Positions 19,895 through 25,000 of a stretch of 25,000 nt of DNA are shown here, in pieces. The position numbers and the translations under genes are program-made. The notes under the pieces are model-generated. The model was not told the DNA's origin and ran no database searches. It was given only the letters and a program-made list of their open reading frames with translations. The DNA is from Stramonita haemastoma (lineage: Eukaryota > Mollusca > Gastropoda > Neogastropoda > Muricidae). The stretch is from assembly GCA_030674155.1 (NCBI GenBank), contig CM060327.1, positions 20,616,493 through 20,641,492 of the forward strand, read 5' to 3'. The number at the start of each line of letters is the position of its first letter. Position 1 is the first letter of the stretch.

Positions 19895-20110
19895 TTTTGC
19901 ATGCCTTGACTTCAGTACAGTCCGCCCAGTTCACCAAGCTGTAAATGGGTACCTGCCCTCTTTAGGGTCAGGGAAGGTAAAGCAGCGAGGGAGAGGAGAT
20001 GGGCGCCGCCCTCAATATGCTGGCCTAAAGAGAAGCTGAGGTATCTGATGCCTCGCTCCCCTACGACAACATAGGTTATGGAACACCTTTATCTTAAATT
20101 TTTTTTTTAC
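19895..20110 (+). mobile_element. SINE-like fragment (family C)
   Basis: The stretch CCCAGTTCACCAAGCTGTAA, ATGGGTACCTGCC, GGGAAGGTAAAGCAGCGAGG, GATGGGCGCCGCCCTC, GCTGAGGTATCTGATGCCTC and TTATGGAACACCTTTATCTT, followed by a T-run, has the layout of a 5'-truncated tRNA SINE. I associate the AATGGGTACCTG motif from memory with aquatic invertebrate SINEs. The 74-codon frame at 19815-20039 overlaps it and is not considered real. Confidence 0.55.
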
Positions 20111-20344
20111 CTAGACCAACATATTATACAGCAACCTTAAATGCCACCCAAAGTTATGAAAACCTTGGCAAACATACTCTTTCATAAGCAACATTGAAAG
20201 TGTATTTTGCTAGCAGAGTACATGACCTAAAAGAACAGAAAAAAGGTAACATGAAACGGATTTGCTGTCTCCGCTTGAAATGAAAGATGATGAGATAAGT
20301 TTTGTTACTAGTTTTGCGTTTCAACAACACAGTGAAAGAACCGA

Positions 20345-20540
20345 GTTCGTCGCAATCTGTCTGTCTACATGTCTACCTGTATGTTTGTCTGTCTGTCTGT
20401 GGCTGTCTGTCTGTCTCTATCTCTGTCTCGCTCTGTCTGTCTGTCTGCCTATCTCGTCTGTCTTGTCTGCTTTGTCTGTCTGTCTTGTCTGTCTTGTCTT
20501 TCTGTCTGTCTATCTTTCTTCCCTCTCTCTCTCTTTCTCA
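20345..20540. repeat. (TCTG)n-rich pyrimidine array
   Basis: TCTG and CTTG repeats with interruptions, ending in CTCTCTCTCTCT. Overlapping frames are simple-sequence translations. Confidence 0.93.
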
Positions 20541-20654
20541 AATATTAGCCGAGGTTTAAGAAACACTCAGAAGGACGGCAAGTATATATACGGAAACAAA
20601 ATCAGCGCACACGCACACGCACTCAAGCGCGCGCGCGCGAGTGCGCACATACAG

Positions 20655-20760
20655 AGAGAGAGTCAAGTCAAGTCAAGTCAAAAACACTTTAATCATCCCT
20701 GAAGGGCAATTACAATACTGACAGGCATATTGATACAAATCATAATCAAACACACGAAGT
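20655..20760 (-). mobile_element. Retroposon 3' end with (TTGAC)n tail
   Basis: On the minus strand, AATTGCCCTTCAGGGATGAT, TAAAGTGTTTTTGACTTGAC and further TTGAC repeats, then CT repeats. It pairs in type with the end at 15900-15973. The upstream part (to about 20760) is AT-rich and unassigned. Confidence 0.5.
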
Positions 20761-20819
20761 AGCTACATTTCTTATTTGTTCAAACATTATATAACTTCAA
20801 ATAAAATGTCACAAACACT

Positions 20820-20999
20820 CACACTCTACGCGCGCGCTTGCACACACGCAAACACACACATACACACAAATCAATGTTTAGATACAATGTTCTTAAAAAC
20901 CATTGACTAGAAAAGACATATGATCACCATTATTTTCACATTATACGCACGCGTTCACACCCGCACATATACATGCATGCATGCATGCATGGATGCACG

Positions 21000-21046
<47 letters not shown>

Positions 21047-21170
21047 CCCCCCCTCCCCATACAATCCACACCCACCCGCCCCCACACTCACATACACACA
21101 CGCTCCCCCCCCCCCCTATCCATACACACCATCCACACCCACCCGTCCCCCCCCCACACGCACATAATTG
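20820..21170. repeat. Cluster of CA, ATGC and C-rich simple repeats
   Basis: CG/CA near 20828-20870, ATGC repeats at 20970-20990, (CA)n at 21001-21043, then C-rich CCCACACC and C-run blocks to 21165. All frames here are artefacts. Confidence 0.93.
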
Positions 21171-21323
21171 GTAGAAAGACATGTGAATTTACAAGCAATT
21201 CAAAAAAATCAATAAAGCCAAAAATAAGACATACTTATTTTATGGGTACATATGCATGTATGTGCACGCCTGTATGCATTGGCTACATACATAACAGTGG
21301 CAGGTAAGTAATTCAGAGAAGTT

Positions 21324-21337
21324 TACACACACACACA

Positions 21338-21422
<85 letters not shown>

Positions 21423-21460
21423 ACACACACACAGTCACACACACACACTCACACACACAA
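21324..21460. repeat. (CA)n microsatellite
   Basis: About 65 CA steps with TA, TC and GT interruptions. It directly follows the 3' tail of the LINE fragment read on the minus strand. Confidence 0.97.
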
Positions 21461-21706
21461 AAGAGCAAACAAACAAACAAAAAACCACACCAAAAACAAA
21501 CAACCTCAGTCAGTGTTATTATGAGTTTAGAACTCGGATAGCTACTGGCACAAAGGAATTCCTTTTTCTGTTTGTTTTGCTGTTGTGGCATTGAAAACGA
21601 CGTCCTGAAGGCAACAATTGAAATTCTGAAAACAGAGCGTGGGAGGAATCGGCCAAAATGGCTGTTGCTTTGCGTACAAGCTGCTGATTACAAAACGACC
21701 TGAGAG
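21461..21706 (-). mobile_element. LINE 3' end with reverse-transcriptase C-terminus
   Basis: On the minus strand about 62 codons end at TAA (21519-21521) and include ILADSSHALFSEFQ, LLPSGRR, KTNRKRNSFVPVAIRVLNS. The LPSGRR and SF-P-AI-LN pattern just before the stop is the C-terminal hallmark of ORF2 in several non-LTR retrotransposon groups (CR1/L2-like and relatives). The rest of the ORF, including all catalytic motifs, is absent, so the copy is 5'-truncated at about 21706, where a SINE tail abuts. A short 3' UTR leads to a CAAA/TTTG-rich tail and the CA array. The long frame from 21836 is an artificial fusion with the SINE. Confidence 0.75.
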
Positions 21707-21711
21707 AGATT

Positions 21712-22045
21712 TGATTTGATTTGATTTGATTTATTCTTTTATATCGAGGATAATGGAAAAAGCACTCTCGTGCTTTTTTACATCCAGTCCCCGTGTGTAA
21801 GCAGTTTTTATAAATGTCATATGTTCCCACCGGCACACGATGGCCTTCTCTTACGAAAAGCGGAACAGAATTTAACGTGTGCGCAAGATGTTCTGGGTGC
21901 GTTCACACACGGGGTCTCGGTTTAAAGTCTTATCCGAAGGACTTTTGGGGAGAGTGGAGTCAGCACTGATGTTAACTCCAGGAGAAAAATCTCCTGGACC
22001 GGACTCGAACCTGGGTCTTCAAATTGCGAGCGCAATGTTCTGACC

Positions 22046-22048
<3 letters not shown>
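21712..22048 (-). mobile_element. SINE (family A), nearly full length, head cut by a GA array
   Basis: On the minus strand it has a perfect B-box GGTTCGAGTCC, the core GGATAAGACTTTAAACCGAG, and a 3' end CCATTATCCTCGATATAAAA followed by a (TCAAA)n tail at 21712-21733. The A-box part of the head is missing: after GGTCAGAACATTGCGC on this strand the 5' side is GA/CT repeat. The element lies immediately upstream of the LINE fragment in the same orientation. Confidence 0.88.
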
Positions 22049-22135
<87 letters not shown>

Positions 22136-22164
22136 AGAGAGAGAGAGAGAGAGAACTCAGAACT

Positions 22165-22243
<79 letters not shown>

Positions 22244-22245
22244 AC

Positions 22246-22302
<57 letters not shown>

Positions 22303-22330
22303 GAGAGAGAGAGCGAGAGAGAGAGAGAGA
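22049..22330. repeat. (GA)n array with interruptions
   Basis: About 280 bp of GA repeats, pure in 22050-22133, with a short island CTCAGAACTAGAAG near 22156. Purine strand, triplex-prone. Confidence 0.97.
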
Positions 22331-22460
22331 TTTCTCAAGGAGGGTTTCTTAGCTTTATTCCTTGATCATGGCAAGGGCCGGATGAAAAAAAGTATGTCAT
22401 GCTTACTCTGTAACCCTTGAAAAATAAAGATCATTCATTCATTCATTCATTCATTCATTC

Positions 22461-22461
<1 letters not shown>
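22331..22461 (+). mobile_element. Retroposon 3' end with (CATT)n tail
   Basis: TTAGCTTTATTCCTTGATCA, GGCAAGGGCCGGATGAAAAA, CTGTAACCCTTGAAAAATAA, AGATCATTC and then about six CATT repeats. A short 3' UTR ending in AATAAAG and a tetranucleotide tail is the usual look of a 5'-truncated non-LTR retrotransposon. The coding part is absent, so the family is not assigned. Confidence 0.6.
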
Positions 22462-22592
<131 letters not shown>

Positions 22593-22650
22593 TGTGTGCC
22601 TAGGTATGTAACTATGGAGGGCAAGCTGTTACCCATGCAGCAGACCACCC

Positions 22651-23016
22651 CTCTCCACATCGCTGGAATGGTCCATTAGAAAGGCAGTCGCCGATACGAA
22701 TGGTTCCAGTACCGTCGCAGGAATCACCAGAACGTCGCCATATACAGCCCCGAACCTCCCTGGGACTCGAACTCCTTGATTTTTCCGCAGAAATGGTGTT
22801 CTAAACACGACACCCGTGTGCATGCTGTATTTTTATTTTGTTGTCAGCCGCTCCTACCTGCACACAATGGCCTGTTCCTCCAAAAGGCGGAACGAGATTT
22901 TAACGTGTGCGCAAGGCGTTCTGTGTGCGTCCGCACACGGGGCCTCGGTTTATAGTCTCATCCGAAGGACTTAGACAAACTTTAAGAAGAACGAAACAAA
23001 ACCCAACCAACCAAGT

Positions 23017-23019
<3 letters not shown>
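22651..23019 (-). mobile_element. 369-bp cassette, inverted copy 1
   Basis: Bounded by CT repeats about 60 bp to the left and GA repeats to the right. It contains, on the minus strand, the SINE core (GGATGAGACTATAAACCGAGG), the GTTCCGCCTTTTGGAGGAAC hairpin, TGTGTGCAGGTAGGAGCGG, a B-box-like GGAGTTCGAGTCCC and a unique end with GGCGACGTTCTGGTG. It is identical to 23791-24158 in reverse complement except for about two substitutions and one indel. The part distal to the core differs from the ordinary family A 3' end, so it is a distinct subfamily or a chimera; the old copy at 9560-9700 supports a subfamily. Confidence 0.85.
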
Positions 23020-23064
<45 letters not shown>

Positions 23065-23091
23065 GAGAGAGGAGAGAGAGAGAGAAGAGAG

Positions 23092-23127
<36 letters not shown>

Positions 23128-23175
23128 CAGAGAGACAGAGAGAGAGACAGAGAGAGAGACAGAGAGACAGAGAGA

Positions 23176-23265
<90 letters not shown>
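23017..23265. repeat. (GA)n/(GACA)n array
   Basis: GA repeats with GACAGAGA blocks between 23100 and 23190. Confidence 0.97.
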
Positions 23266-23266
<1 letters not shown>

Positions 23267-23606
23267 TTTATTCTTTTATATCGAGGATAACAGAATAAGC
23301 AATCATGTGCTTTTTTTTCATCTGGTCCCCGTGTGTATGCAGTTTTGTCAATCTTGTCATCTGTTCCCACCGGCACACGATGGCCTACTCTTACGAAAAG
23401 CGGAACAGGATTTAACGTGTGCGCAAGATGTTCTGCGTGCGTACGCACACGGGGCCTCAGTTTAAAGTCTCATCCGAAGGACTTTTGGGGAGAGTGGAGT
23501 CAGCACTGATGTTAACTCCAGGAAGAAAATTTCCTCCACCGGACTCGAACCTGGGTCGTCAAATTGCCAGCGCAATGTTCTGACCACTAGGCTATCCGTC
23601 CCCCCC
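23266..23606 (-). mobile_element. Full-length tRNA-derived SINE (family A), best-preserved copy
   Basis: Minus strand: head GGATAGCCTAGTGGTCAGAA with a good A-box and a perfect B-box GGTTCGAGTCC, then GGAGTTAACATCAGTGCTGA, CTCCACTCTCCCCAAAAGTC, core GGATGAGACTTTAAACTGAG, GCGCACACGTTAAATCCTG, AGTAGGCCATCGTGTGCCGG and end TTATTCTGTTATCCTCGATA. About 340 bp. It sits between the two inverted cassettes, with GA repeats on its 3' side and CATT/CT repeats on its 5' side. Confidence 0.9.
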
Positions 23607-24349
<743 letters not shown>

Positions 24350-24358
<9 letters not shown>

Positions 24359-24422
24359 AATTCTTTTATTCGAGGATAATAGATAAGCACTCATGTGCTT
24401 TTTTACATCCAGTCCCCGCCCT
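24350..24422 (-). mobile_element. SINE (family A) 3' end only
   Basis: Minus strand: GGACTGGATGTAAAAAAGCA, CATGAGTGCTTATC, TATTATCCTCGAATAAAAGA and a (TTGCC)n tail. It is truncated after about 70 bp, with AT-rich DNA beyond. The tail differs from that of the other copies. Confidence 0.8.
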
Positions 24423-24424
24423 TT

Positions 24425-24772
24425 TCAGGGATAACATCAAGATAAAAAGATACTAAACAGTAAAACTATATGCAGTACCAAACAACATAAAGGAATAAGG
24501 ACATTATATATAATAAGGTAATAAAAATGCACTCATTCAGAAGACGAAAATCAGAAGTCACAATGAAATGATTTTGATTATAGAAGAAAAAGAGAAGCGT
24601 TAATAGATAAAGAGCAAACAAAGGAACATAATGAAATAAACAACTTAGTAACCAAGAAAAGTCCACCCAAAAATATTTAGCTACAACATTGTTACAACTC
24701 ATAACAACAAAATGAACTGAAAAGGAATTAAAGATAATACAATGATTATAATGATAACAATAAGAATAATAT
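24425..24772. other. AT-rich unannotated DNA
   Basis: A-rich plus strand, with ATAATGATTATAATGATAAC simple-sequence character at the right end. The 78-codon hydrophobic frame on the minus strand is not convincing. Confidence 0.5.
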
Positions 24773-24875
24773 CAAACAGAAAAAGGAATTCCTTTGTGCC
24801 AGTAGCTATCCGAGTTCTAAACTCATAATAACACTGACTGAGGTTGTTTGTTTTTGTTTGTTTGTTTGTTTGTTT
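24773..24875 (+). mobile_element. LINE 3' end, 5'-truncated, second copy
   Basis: The plus strand encodes NRKRNSFVPVAIRVLNS and TAA (24775-24828), followed by ATAACACTGACTGAGG and (TTTG)n. 83 bp (24773-24855) are an inverted repeat of 21492-21574, identical over about 78 bp. A severe 5' truncation is normal for target-primed reverse transcription. Confidence 0.75.

Positions 24876-25000
<125 letters not shown>

Noticed and set aside
23535..23606. tRNA gene
   Set aside because: A- and B-boxes are present, but the sequence continues into the conserved SINE body and recurs with it at other sites; it is a SINE head.
24466..24702. 78-codon hydrophobic minus-strand frame
   Set aside because: Arises from AT-rich DNA; high Phe/Leu/Tyr content follows directly from T-rich codons.

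Overview
This window looks like non-coding, repeat-saturated animal nuclear DNA. The likely host is a lophotrochozoan, most plausibly a marine gastropod mollusc. That is inferred from tRNA-headed SINEs with a conserved GGATGAGACTATAAACC-type core, from short-repeat 3' ends I associate with mollusc genomes, and from very dense CA, GA and pentanucleotide arrays. No search was run. There are no bacterial operons, rRNA genes, canonical tRNA genes or CRISPR arrays, and no complete protein-coding gene. Most long open frames are translations of microsatellites.

Layout. 1-3230: AT-rich DNA with a ~48-bp degenerate minisatellite and a ~0.65-0.7-kb block present twice in tandem; the second copy carries a 418-bp MITE with ~37-bp inverted ends and a TA target duplication. 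3.2-6.7 kb: CA/CG arrays, old SINE and composite-repeat fragments, and AT-rich DNA. 6.7-9.1 kb: a possible exon fragment on the minus strand, then a ~2-kb minisatellite with clear zoning. 9.1-11.4 kb: a TG array, an old SINE carrying a 30-G run, and four short tandem arrays, the last an 18-unit array whose repeats each contain a hairpin. 11.6-12.95 kb: a GC-richer patch with an unassigned open frame, then three ~160-bp satellite monomers that also occur singly inside two other dispersed repeats. 13.0-14.0 kb: a full SINE between GA/GACA arrays. 14.0-14.75 kb: a decayed or multi-exon minus-strand coding-like region. 15.1-15.85 kb: a tRNA-headed composite element. 16.45-18.16 kb: a four-unit tandem array, each unit with a pol III B-box-like motif and its own private microsatellite. 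19.2 kb: a 48-codon open frame. 19.9-25.0 kb: a dense nest of SINE copies, LINE 3' ends and GA/CT tracts, including a 369-bp cassette in two inverted copies about 99% identical around a SINE.

The sequences work together as a transposon and tandem-repeat ecosystem rather than a pathway. One SINE family recurs at about ten places with different simple-sequence tails. LINE 3' ends (one keeping a recognisable reverse-transcriptase C-terminus) could be the mobilising partners. Simple repeats sit at nearly every element boundary. The most distinctive structures are the MITE with a reconstructable empty site, the zoned minisatellite, the hairpin minisatellite, the satellite monomer shared with dispersed elements, and the inverted cassette.
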